From: Dechloromonas sp.
Lineage (GTDB): Bacteria; Pseudomonadota; Gammaproteobacteria; Burkholderiales; Rhodocyclaceae
Assembly (NCBI GenBank): GCA_028689015.1
Contig: JAQTXC010000004.1
Coordinates: forward strand, 1 to 64,000
Length of the DNA: 64,000 bases
Direction of reading: 5' to 3'
The position numbers were made by a program, and so were the translations under genes. Of the stretch, positions 31,396 through 40,124 are shown piece by piece; the first letter of the stretch is position 1; each line of letters begins with the position of its first letter. The notes under the pieces are model-generated. The model was not told the origin of the DNA and searched no databases. It saw only the letters and a program-made list of their open reading frames with translations.

Positions 31396-31403
31396 CCGCC
31401 CAT

Positions 31404-33926
31404 ATGGCCCGAACACTACTCGCGATCTATCCCCATAGCGCCCGCCGTTACGATGAAATGTTGTCGTCCGAGGGCAGCGTTCGCACGCACTGGCGGCGTT
31501 TCTTCGTCCATCTTGACTCGGTGGCCCCAGAAGAAATGCACCACCGACTAGATTTTGTTGATCGACGCATTCTGGAAAATGGCGTTACCTATAACGTCTA
31601 TGCCGATCCCAATGGCGCCGACCGACCGTGGGCGCTCGATCCTCTGCCATTGATCATTCCCGAGGATGAGTGGGCCGAGGTATCGGCTGCGGTTGCTCAG
31701 CGGGCGCAATTGATGAATGCCATCATTGCCGACCTTTATGGCGAACAGCGCCTGCTGGCCGAAGGCCTGCTGCCGCCAGCCCTGGTGTATGGCCAGCATG
31801 GTTATTTGTGGCCTTGCCAGGGGATCAAGCCGCCCGGCGGTATCTGGCTGCATCACTACGCGGTAGACCTGGCTCGTTCGCCGAATGGGCAGTGGTGGGC
31901 GATTGCTGACCGGACGCAGGCACCGTCCGGCGCCGGTTATGCGCTGGAAAACCGGCTGATCGTGTCGCGTGTTTTTCCGGAAATGTTCCGTGACCTGCAT
32001 GTTCAGCATCTGGCCGATTACTTCCGCGACCAACAAGATGGCCTGGCGGCGCTAGCTCCGCTTGAAGGTGATGAGCAGCCGCACATCGTGTTGCTGACCC
32101 CCGGACCGTACAACGAAACCTATTTTGAACACGCCTATCTGGCCCGCTATTTGGGTTATCCACTGGTTGAGGGACAGGATTTAACCGTCCGCGGCGACAG
32201 TATTTACCTCAAAACGCTGCGTGGCCTGAAGCGGGTGCACGTCATTCTTCGTCGTCAGGATGATGCCTATTGCGATCCGCTTGAATTGCGTGGCGATTCG
32301 GCGCTGGGTATTCCTGGATTGCTCAATGTGGCGCGTGCCGGCCGGGTTGTCATTGCAAATGCGCTGGGCAGCGGATTGCTGACTTCCGGTGCCTTGATGG
32401 GTTTTCTGCCCGGCATTTGCGAGCGTCTGCTTGGTGAAAAACTGGCCATGCCCTCGGTGGCCACCTGGTGGTGCGGCGAAAAACCGGCCCTGGACTATGT
32501 CAAGAAACATTTTGACGATCTGGTCATCAAGCCAGCCTACCCAACCCAGAATATGTTGCCCGTATTTGGCCATACGCTGGAAGGCGAGGAGCGCGCTGAA
32601 ATGCTGCGTCGTATCGAAGCCCGACCCCATGCCTATGTCGCTCAGGAAATGGTCAATCTGTCGCAGGCGCCGACCTGGAGCCGGGCGCACGAACGGCGCC
32701 TGATTGCTCGACCCCTGGGCCTGCGCGCGTATGCCGCAGTCAATGCGGTGGGGGAATATTCGGTGATGCCAGGGGGGCTGACGCGGGTGGCAGCAGGAGC
32801 CAACGAACGCATTATCTCCATGCAGCGCGGCGGCGCATCGAAAGACACCTGGGTACTGACCAAGGGCCAGGTCAGTGAATTCACCATGCTCAAACCCTCG
32901 GTCACGGTTCGTGACCTGGTGCGGGCTGGCGCCAATCTGTCGTCACGGGTGGTGGAAAATCTGTTCTGGCTGGGCCGTTATTCCGAACGTTTCGACGACA
33001 GCGCCCGTCTGCTGCGCGTGGCGCTATCGCGGCTGGTTGATGCCGGCGGCGAAAAAACACCGGCGGTGGCCTCGGTCATGGAATTGGCACAACGTCTGGG
33101 CGTCCTGCCCAAACCGGAGGAGGATGCGCCGATGGCGGAGGGGGGCGAACATGTGCTGCTTGAAGCCATTTACGACCCCAAACAACCGGGCAGCCTGGCA
33201 GGTACCATCCGCAACCTGATGTGGTCGGCCACCCACGTTCGCGAACGACTGTCACTCGATCACTGGCATTCACTTAACCGCCTGCAGCGCGAGCAACAGG
33301 CCGCGCAGAAAAAACATCCGACCCTGACCGAGGCAATTGCTTTTCTCGACCGGGTGTTGGTGATTTCATCCTCGCTCAATGGCTTCGCCATGGACAACAT
33401 GACGCGCGACGATGGCTGGCGTTTCCTGATCATCGGCCGGCGACTGGAGCGCTTGTCTTTCTTCGCGCTGGCCATTGCTCATTTCATGCACATGCCCTCG
33501 TCGCGGGCAACGGGTTGCTTGGAGTGGTTGCTTGAGTTGGCCGATTCGATCATCACATATCGTTCGCGCTACTCGCGTGCGCCGGAGTTGTTGCCGGTGG
33601 TCGATCTACTGGTCTTTGACGAAAGCAATCCGCATAGCGTACTTTTCCAGGCGGGCGTGCTGGGGCGTTACCTGGACCGCATGGCACGGGAACTGGCGGC
33701 TGATCCGGAGGCCCCCTTGCTCGAGGCCAGTGAGACCTTGCGCCAGTTTTCGCTGGAATCGCTTGAGCATCTGCAATTCAGCCACTGCACGCAATGTTCG
33801 CCTTGTGATGATCTGGCGGCACGCTTGCTGGCCCTGGAGGCCGCAGCAGGTCAGTTGTCCGATCAACTGGGGATGCGTTATTTCACTCACGTCGGCGATG
33901 TCAGCCGGCAGACCATGGCCTTGTGA
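31404..33926 (+). CDS. fused circularly permuted ATP-grasp + alpha-E protein (840 aa)
   Basis: N-terminal ATP-grasp (VLLTPGPYNETYFEHAYLARYLGYPLVEGQDLTVRGD; RGGASKDTWVLT) then alpha-E (LSSRVVENLFWLGRYSERFDDSARLLRVALSRLVDAGG). Confidence 0.94.
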   Translation: MARTLLAIYPHSARRYDEMLSSEGSVRTHWRRFFVHLDSVAPEEMHHRLDFVDRRILENGVTYNVYADPNGADRPWALDPLPLIIPEDEWAEVSAAVAQRAQLMNAIIADLYGEQRLLAEGLLPPALVYGQHGYLWPCQGIKPPGGIWLHHYAVDLARSPNGQWWAIADRTQAPSGAGYALENRLIVSRVFPEMFRDLHVQHLADYFRDQQDGLAALAPLEGDEQPHIVLLTPGPYNETYFEHAYLARYLGYPLVEGQDLTVRGDSIYLKTLRGLKRVHVILRRQDDAYCDPLELRGDSALGIPGLLNVARAGRVVIANALGSGLLTSGALMGFLPGICERLLGEKLAMPSVATWWCGEKPALDYVKKHFDDLVIKPAYPTQNMLPVFGHTLEGEERAEMLRRIEARPHAYVAQEMVNLSQAPTWSRAHERRLIARPLGLRAYAAVNAVGEYSVMPGGLTRVAAGANERIISMQRGGASKDTWVLTKGQVSEFTMLKPSVTVRDLVRAGANLSSRVVENLFWLGRYSERFDDSARLLRVALSRLVDAGGEKTPAVASVMELAQRLGVLPKPEEDAPMAEGGEHVLLEAIYDPKQPGSLAGTIRNLMWSATHVRERLSLDHWHSLNRLQREQQAAQKKHPTLTEAIAFLDRVLVISSSLNGFAMDNMTRDDGWRFLIIGRRLERLSFFALAIAHFMHMPSSRATGCLEWLLELADSIITYRSRYSRAPELLPVVDLLVFDESNPHSVLFQAGVLGRYLDRMARELAADPEAPLLEASETLRQFSLESLEHLQFSHCTQCSPCDDLAARLLALEAAAGQLSDQLGMRYFTHVGDVSRQTMAL

Positions 33927-33928
33927 CA

Positions 33929-34885
33929 ATGGAAGCCGTTCGCTATCACGTTCTGCACGAGACCCGCTACGACTACGGTAGTCCGGTTTCCTTGTCGCAG
34001 CAGCAACTGCACCTGTCGCCACGCTTCCTGCCCTGGCAGCAGGTCGAGGAGCAGCGGATCGACATCGAGCCGGTGCCGACCTGGCGCCGTGATGGCCAGG
34101 ATGCCTTTGGCAATCCGGTGAGTTGGCTGGCTTTCAATGCACCGCACGAAAGTTTGCGCATTCGCTCGGCCATGACGGTTGATATCCTGCCGCACCGGCC
34201 TGTCGATCTCGACCAGTCGATGCCTTGGGATGCCTTGCGCAGGCGCCTGGCGTATGGCGCTGACGAGCCGCTGGCCGAGGATCTGTTGGCAGTGCGTTTC
34301 CGTTTTGAGAGTCCGCATATCCGGATTAAGCACGAACTGGCCGATTACGCCGCTGACTGCTTTCCGCCGGGTCGGCCGGTGCTCCTTGGCGCCCAGGCGC
34401 TGATGACGAAAATCTTTACCGAATTCGAATTTGACCCCGAGGCCACCACGGTGTCGACGCCTATCCTTGAGGTGCTGGAGAACAAGCGCGGCGTTTGTCA
34501 GGATTTCGCCCATTTGATGATTGGTTGCCTGCGTGCCATCGGTCTGGCCGCTTGCTATGTCAGCGGTTATCTGCTGACCCGGCCACCGCCGGGCAAACCC
34601 CGGCTGATCGGTGCCGATGCCTCGCATGCCTGGGTGTCAGTTTATTCACCGGGCAGCGAACATGGCTGGGTTGATTTCGACCCGACCAACGATTTACTGC
34701 CTGATACCGAGCACATCACCATTGCGCTGGGTCGCGATTTCAGCGACATCTCGCCGCTACGCGGCATCATCCTGGGCGGCGGCGGGGCGGAGCCTGATGT
34801 CGCCGTCACGGTGGTGCCGCTCGATGAAGAGGCTTTGCCAGAGGGCTTGCTGGAAGCGAGTCCGACTGTTCCCGCCGACGACTGA
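33929..34885 (+). CDS. transglutaminase-like cysteine peptidase family protein
   Basis: VRYHVLHETRYDYGSPVSLSQQQLHLSPR, NKRGVCQDFAHLMIGCLRAIGLAACYVSGYLLT, DASHAWVSVY, DFDPTNDLL. Confidence 0.94.
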   Translation: MEAVRYHVLHETRYDYGSPVSLSQQQLHLSPRFLPWQQVEEQRIDIEPVPTWRRDGQDAFGNPVSWLAFNAPHESLRIRSAMTVDILPHRPVDLDQSMPWDALRRRLAYGADEPLAEDLLAVRFRFESPHIRIKHELADYAADCFPPGRPVLLGAQALMTKIFTEFEFDPEATTVSTPILEVLENKRGVCQDFAHLMIGCLRAIGLAACYVSGYLLTRPPPGKPRLIGADASHAWVSVYSPGSEHGWVDFDPTNDLLPDTEHITIALGRDFSDISPLRGIILGGGGAEPDVAVTVVPLDEEALPEGLLEASPTVPADD

Positions 34886-36099
34886 TGCGGCGGGTGGCAA
34901 TTATTGGCGGTGGTCCGGCAGGCCTGATGGCGGCCGAGCAACTGTCCACGGTCGACGGCCTGCAAGTCGATATTTTCGAAGCCATGCCCTCGCTCGGCCG
35001 CAAGTTTCTGATGGCCGGCAAGGGCGGCATGAATATCACCCATGCTGAACCGCTGGCCGACTTCATTCGCCGTTATGGTGAACGGGCTGCTCAGTTGGCG
35101 CCATGCCTGCTGGCCTTTGGCCCGGCAGCGGTGCGTGAGTGGATTCATGGTCTGGGCATCGAAACCTTCGTTGGCACCTCAGGTCGGGTTTTTCCGACCG
35201 GGATGAAGGCCGCTCCCTTACTGCGCGCCTGGCTGCATCGTCTGCGCCAGCGTGGGGTGCGGATTCATGTCCGGCATCGCTGGCTGGGCTGGGGTGATGC
35301 GGGGGCCTTGCGTTTTGCCACGCCAGACGGCGAAATGGCCGTTTTTGCCGCGTCGACCGTGTTGGCACTTGGCGGTGGCAGTTGGTCGCGCCTGGGGTCG
35401 GATGGCCGTTGGGTGCCTTTGTTACGGTCGACCGGCTTGCCGGTCGCCGATTTGCAGCCAGCCAACTGTGGTTTTGAGGTTGCCTGGTCGGATCATTTTC
35501 GCCAGCGCTTTGCCGGCGCCCCGGTGAAGGCAGTCATCGCCGCTTGCGGTCAACGGCAGCAACAGGGCGAATTCAACATTACCGAAACAGGGGTCGAGGG
35601 TGGTTTGATCTACGCTTTGTCGGCGCCCTTGCGAGAGGCTCTGGCCCGTGGTGAACAAGCGGTGTTACAGCTTGATCTGGCGCCGGGCCGCAGCCTGGCG
35701 CGGCTGAGCGCTGATCTGGCGCTGCCGCAGGGCCGCGATACGCTGGCCAATCATTTACGACGACGGGCCGGAATCGATGGGGTCAAGGCGGGTTTATTGC
35801 GTGAATTTTTCTCGCCAGCGCAGTTGACCGTGGCGACCACGCTGGCCGCCGCGATCAAGGCCTTGCCGCTGGTGGTGCAGGCGACGCGACCATTGGACGA
35901 GGCGATCAGTTCAGCTGGCGGTCTTGACCTGGCCGCGTTGAACGATCAAGGCATGGTCGTTGCGCGGCCTGGCCTGTTTTGCGCGGGCGAGATGCTGGAT
36001 TGGGAAGCGCCGACCGGCGGGTATCTGCTGACCGCCTGTTTGGCGACCGGCTGGCGGGCCGGTCGCGGTGTACGCTGCTGGCTGGGCGAAACCCGCTAG
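34885..36099 (+). CDS. TIGR03862-like NAD(P)/FAD-dependent flavoprotein
   Basis: MRRVAIIGGGPAGLMAAEQL, LGRKFLMAGKGGMNITHAE, FCAGEMLDWEAPTGGYLLTACLATGWRAGRG. Confidence 0.88.
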   Translation: MRRVAIIGGGPAGLMAAEQLSTVDGLQVDIFEAMPSLGRKFLMAGKGGMNITHAEPLADFIRRYGERAAQLAPCLLAFGPAAVREWIHGLGIETFVGTSGRVFPTGMKAAPLLRAWLHRLRQRGVRIHVRHRWLGWGDAGALRFATPDGEMAVFAASTVLALGGGSWSRLGSDGRWVPLLRSTGLPVADLQPANCGFEVAWSDHFRQRFAGAPVKAVIAACGQRQQQGEFNITETGVEGGLIYALSAPLREALARGEQAVLQLDLAPGRSLARLSADLALPQGRDTLANHLRRRAGIDGVKAGLLREFFSPAQLTVATTLAAAIKALPLVVQATRPLDEAISSAGGLDLAALNDQGMVVARPGLFCAGEMLDWEAPTGGYLLTACLATGWRAGRGVRCWLGETR

Positions 36100-39000
36100 G
36101 TCGGCTGGCTGGCTTGCCAACGGTGGCGGCATTGATCCAGTTCATTGATCGCAGCCTCGAAGTCGAACTCGTTAACCTGGCGTGCAAAGATGGGATAGCG
36201 CGGGCCGAGAATTTTTTCCAGGGGCAGGGCATTTTGCTGAATGGTGCCTTGGGCTGAAAAGTCGCCTTCGGCCAGTTGGTGGCGAATCTGCTTGAGCAGG
36301 GTCAAAGCAAAACCCGGGTCAATTTGTGCTTGCGGTTGACCAGAAATCGTCTCGCTACCAAAAACCTTTAACAACTGCTCGTGTAGATTTTGGTAGCTGC
36401 GCTGGGTTTGCACCAGCAATGCTTCAATCTCGGGGCGTGTCCGCTGTTGTCGAATGGCACTTTCGAGATCAGCAGCCTGTCGCTGGATGGTGCTGGCACC
36501 CAAGGTGCCCGCCGCGCCCTTGATCGAATGGGCGAGACGCCGGGCTTCGTCGGGTTGTTGATCGAGCAAGTCGGGAATGCGAGCCAGATCGTTGCGATGA
36601 ATGCTGGCGAATTGGATCAGCAGGCGTCGATAGCTGTTGAAACGGCCACGCAAGGCCCGTAAGCCCGTATGGGCATCGAGGCCAGGAATTTGCTCGAGGC
36701 GGGCCTGCAACAGGGCGTCGGCATCTTGTTCCGTGTTGCCGGGGGGGGCGGAAGGTGCTGCGCTTGGCGGTGCGGCGGTTCGGCCAGGCAGCCAGTGCAA
36801 GACCGTTTTAAACAACTGGGCGGGGTCGATGGGTTTGGCGACGTGATCATTCATCCCGGCCTGCAGGCATTGATTGCGGTCATCGCTGAAGGCATTGGCC
36901 GTCATGGCCAGAATGGGCAACTCGGCCAGACCGGGCAAGCGGCGAATTTCCCGGGTAGCGGCCAGGCCATCGAGGCGGGGCATCTGGACGTCCATCAGGA
37001 TCAAGGCATAGCCGTGTTGTTTCGCCAGGTCGAGGGCCTCCTGTCCATCCTGTGCCAGCTCGACCAGCAAACCGGCATCGGTCAGCAACTGCTGGACCAC
37101 TTCGGCATTGATCGGATTGTCTTCCGCGACCAAAACCCGGGTGCCGCGATAATTTTTCTGCAATTGCTGTTCGGCGCTCAGGGTTGATACGTCGGGATGG
37201 GGGAGGGATAGCGGGAAGGGGGCTGCCGGGGAAAATTCGGCAATAAACCAGAAACTGCTGCCTTGGCCCGTTTGGCTCTGGACCCCGATCGTTCCGCCCA
37301 TGGCCTCGGCCAGACGGTGGCTGATGGCCAGGCCCAGACCGGTGCCCCCATGGCGACGGGTGGTTGAACTATCGGCCTGTTCAAAGGGCCGGAACAGGCG
37401 TCCCTGCGCTTCGTCGCTGATGCCGATGCCCTGGTCGATGACTTGCCAACGCAGACGTACCCGTTCGTCGCCTCGGGATTCAAGCTGCAGTCGAACCTCG
37501 ATTTTGCCGTGGGTAGTGAACTTGACCGCATTGGACAGAAAGTTGAGCAAGATCTGGCGCACACGCAGGGGGTCGCCTTGCAGTCGCTCAGGTAGCAGGG
37601 GGTCGATGTTGGACTCGATGGGCAGGGATTTCTCGTGCGCCTTGTCGGCGACGAGGGCAATCGCCGATTGGGTGATCTCAAGTGGCGAAAAATTGCTTTG
37701 GCTCAGCACCATCTTGCCGGCCTCGATTTTCGACAAATCGAGTACGTCGTTGATCAGTGACATCAGGTGTTGCGCGGCGTCCGAGACCTTGGCCAGGCGC
37801 TGACGGTCTTCCTCGCGCTCGACATCGCGCTGCAGCAGGTGGGTGAGACCCAGAATGGCGTTCATGGGGGTCCGGATTTCGTGGCTCATGTTGGCCAGAA
37901 AGGCGCTCTTCGCCTTGTTGGCTGATTCGGCCGCATTTTTGGCCAATTCCAGTTCGGCGGTGCGGTCGACTACCAGGGCCTCAAGTTCGGCGCGATAACG
38001 GTCGAGTTCTGTTTGCGTGCGTTTCTTTTCGGTAATGTCTTCCTTGATCGCCAGATAATGGGTGATCTGGCCATTAGGTTGGCGAACCGGCGAGATGATG
38101 GCGAACTCTTCATATTCGCTGCCATCCTTGCGTTTGTTGATGAGTTCGCCACGCCAGATGTCGCCACGCTGGATCGTTGACCACAAGTCCTGGTAGGTCG
38201 CCGCCGAGGTGCGCCCGGACTGCAGCAGCCGCGGGTTCTGGCCGATGACTTCATTGGCGCTGTAGCCGGTGTTGGCGACAAAGGATTCGTTTACGTATTC
38301 GATGCTGCCGTCTTTGTTGGTAATGACGATGCTGTGCGGGCTTTGCCGGATGGCCAACGACAACTGCCGCAGATTGGCTTCGCTTTCATCAAGGGCGCGC
38401 CGCGAGCGTTGCATGGCCAGACCCAGGCTGAGTTCGCCGGCCAGGTTTTCCAGCAGGCTGATTTCCTCGTCGTCGAACGCATCGGACTGCTTGGCGTAGA
38501 GGTTGAACACGCCTTCGACCTGACCATCAATCCGCAGAGGGAGGGAGATTGAGGCGTGATAGCCGTGCGCGAGGGCTGTTTCGCGCCATGGGGAAAAAGC
38601 CGGGTCGCTTCCGATGTCGCGGCAGATGACCGGCAGGCCGGTGCGGATGGCGCGCCCAGTGGGACCTTGACCCAGCGGATTGTCGCCCCAGGACAGTTTG
38701 ATCTGACTGAGATAACCGTTGTCGTAGCCCGCATCGGCCAGAATGCGCACCGATTTTTCTGCGTCATTCTGGACTTCACCGATCCAGGCCAGGCGATAGC
38801 CACCAATGTCGGTGGCGATTGCGCAGACTTCCGCCAGGATCTGGTCTTCGTCCTGGTTTCTGACCATGGCTTGCGCTGTTCCATGCAGCAAGCGCAGCAA
38901 TTTCGTTTGTCGCCGCAAGCGCTCCAGATCGGTGCGATGGCGGGTGATGTCGGTCAGGATGCCGGTGGTTGTCCGTGCTTGCTGTTCCCGATTGCGATCG

Positions 39001-40124
39001 ATCACCCGGCCGCGATCCTCAACCCACAGCCACTGCCCATCGTGGTGCCGGATGCGGTATTCGATGCGGTGGTCGCCTTGGGCTGGATCGTCGCCGGCAG
39101 TGAGGGTTTGAGTGAGCAGGTGGCGATCGTCAGGATGGAGGTGCTGCAGCCAGACTGACAGGGTGACCGGCGCAGCATCGGCACTCAGGCCGATCAGATC
39201 AAGCAGGCTGTCACTCAGGACGTAGTGGTCGGTTTCGTGGAAATATTCCCAGGCCCCGGCCCCGGCTGCCGAGAGTGCCAGATGTAGATGGGTTTCCAGC
39301 CGACGACGCTCGCGCTCCTGCTGCGCTTCACGCAGGGATTCCTCGAGTTCGTGCAAGCTCAGGCGCTCGAACAGACGGTGCTGACTGACGACACCGATCA
39401 GTTGTTGTTCCTCATTGCAGACCGTCATGTGACGGACCTTGAAACGATTCATGGCTTCCAGCGCCTCGGTGACCGAGGCGGTCGGCGACAGACTGTGGAC
39501 CGGGCTGCTCATGACCTCGGCCAGGCTTAGGCCCTCGCTGCTGGCGTAGTCGCGTAACAGGCGCGGAATGTCGCGTTCGGTCAAAATGCCAATCGGGTAG
39601 CGATCACGAGCGACGATCAGATAGTCAGCGCCAAAGGCAAGCATGCTACTAACCCCCTCCGCCAACGAGGTTTCTGGGGGTAGTTGTGGAATTTTGCGCT
39701 GCATGACCGATTCGATTGAGCGCAGGTGACGAAAGACACTGTTGCCCAGATGAATCCTGAAATCGGTTTCGCTGACCAGACCGACTGTTTTACCCAGCGG
39801 GTCCACAACGACCAGATGGCGAATATTTTTTTGCTCGATCAACTGGCGGGCGGCCATCAGGTCCAGAGCGGCCGGGGCCGTCACCAGCGGCGATGACATC
39901 AATTCGGCAGCGCGGGTGTGTGGCGGACGGTGGGTGTGCAGGGCCCGGATGATGTTGCTTTCGGTAATGATGCCCAAGGCCTGTTGGTCATCCTGCACCA
40001 GCAAACTGGAGATGTGGGCTTCGGCCATCTGCCGGGCGATGTCATGCAATGGCGTGTCCGGGCCGATGCTCTGCACCGCGGGGTTCATGATTTCAGCCAG
40101 GGTCAGGGGCAATTGCAGGTTCAT
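36096..40124 (-). CDS. hybrid sensor histidine kinase: CBS repeats - PAS - GAF - PAS - HisKA/HATPase - REC - Hpt (1342 aa)
   Basis: CBS-like EIMNPAVQSIGPDTPL...GIITESNIIRAL and GILTERDIPRLL; NMSHEIRTPMNAILGLTHLL; RVLVAEDNPINAEVVQQLL...LILMDVQMPRLDG; Hpt LAHSIKGAAGTLGA. Confidence 0.93.
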   Translation of the reverse strand: MNLQLPLTLAEIMNPAVQSIGPDTPLHDIARQMAEAHISSLLVQDDQQALGIITESNIIRALHTHRPPHTRAAELMSSPLVTAPAALDLMAARQLIEQKNIRHLVVVDPLGKTVGLVSETDFRIHLGNSVFRHLRSIESVMQRKIPQLPPETSLAEGVSSMLAFGADYLIVARDRYPIGILTERDIPRLLRDYASSEGLSLAEVMSSPVHSLSPTASVTEALEAMNRFKVRHMTVCNEEQQLIGVVSQHRLFERLSLHELEESLREAQQERERRRLETHLHLALSAAGAGAWEYFHETDHYVLSDSLLDLIGLSADAAPVTLSVWLQHLHPDDRHLLTQTLTAGDDPAQGDHRIEYRIRHHDGQWLWVEDRGRVIDRNREQQARTTTGILTDITRHRTDLERLRRQTKLLRLLHGTAQAMVRNQDEDQILAEVCAIATDIGGYRLAWIGEVQNDAEKSVRILADAGYDNGYLSQIKLSWGDNPLGQGPTGRAIRTGLPVICRDIGSDPAFSPWRETALAHGYHASISLPLRIDGQVEGVFNLYAKQSDAFDDEEISLLENLAGELSLGLAMQRSRRALDESEANLRQLSLAIRQSPHSIVITNKDGSIEYVNESFVANTGYSANEVIGQNPRLLQSGRTSAATYQDLWSTIQRGDIWRGELINKRKDGSEYEEFAIISPVRQPNGQITHYLAIKEDITEKKRTQTELDRYRAELEALVVDRTAELELAKNAAESANKAKSAFLANMSHEIRTPMNAILGLTHLLQRDVEREEDRQRLAKVSDAAQHLMSLINDVLDLSKIEAGKMVLSQSNFSPLEITQSAIALVADKAHEKSLPIESNIDPLLPERLQGDPLRVRQILLNFLSNAVKFTTHGKIEVRLQLESRGDERVRLRWQVIDQGIGISDEAQGRLFRPFEQADSSTTRRHGGTGLGLAISHRLAEAMGGTIGVQSQTGQGSSFWFIAEFSPAAPFPLSLPHPDVSTLSAEQQLQKNYRGTRVLVAEDNPINAEVVQQLLTDAGLLVELAQDGQEALDLAKQHGYALILMDVQMPRLDGLAATREIRRLPGLAELPILAMTANAFSDDRNQCLQAGMNDHVAKPIDPAQLFKTVLHWLPGRTAAPPSAAPSAPPGNTEQDADALLQARLEQIPGLDAHTGLRALRGRFNSYRRLLIQFASIHRNDLARIPDLLDQQPDEARRLAHSIKGAAGTLGASTIQRQAADLESAIRQQRTRPEIEALLVQTQRSYQNLHEQLLKVFGSETISGQPQAQIDPGFALTLLKQIRHQLAEGDFSAQGTIQQNALPLEKILGPRYPIFARQVNEFDFEAAINELDQCRHRWQASQPT

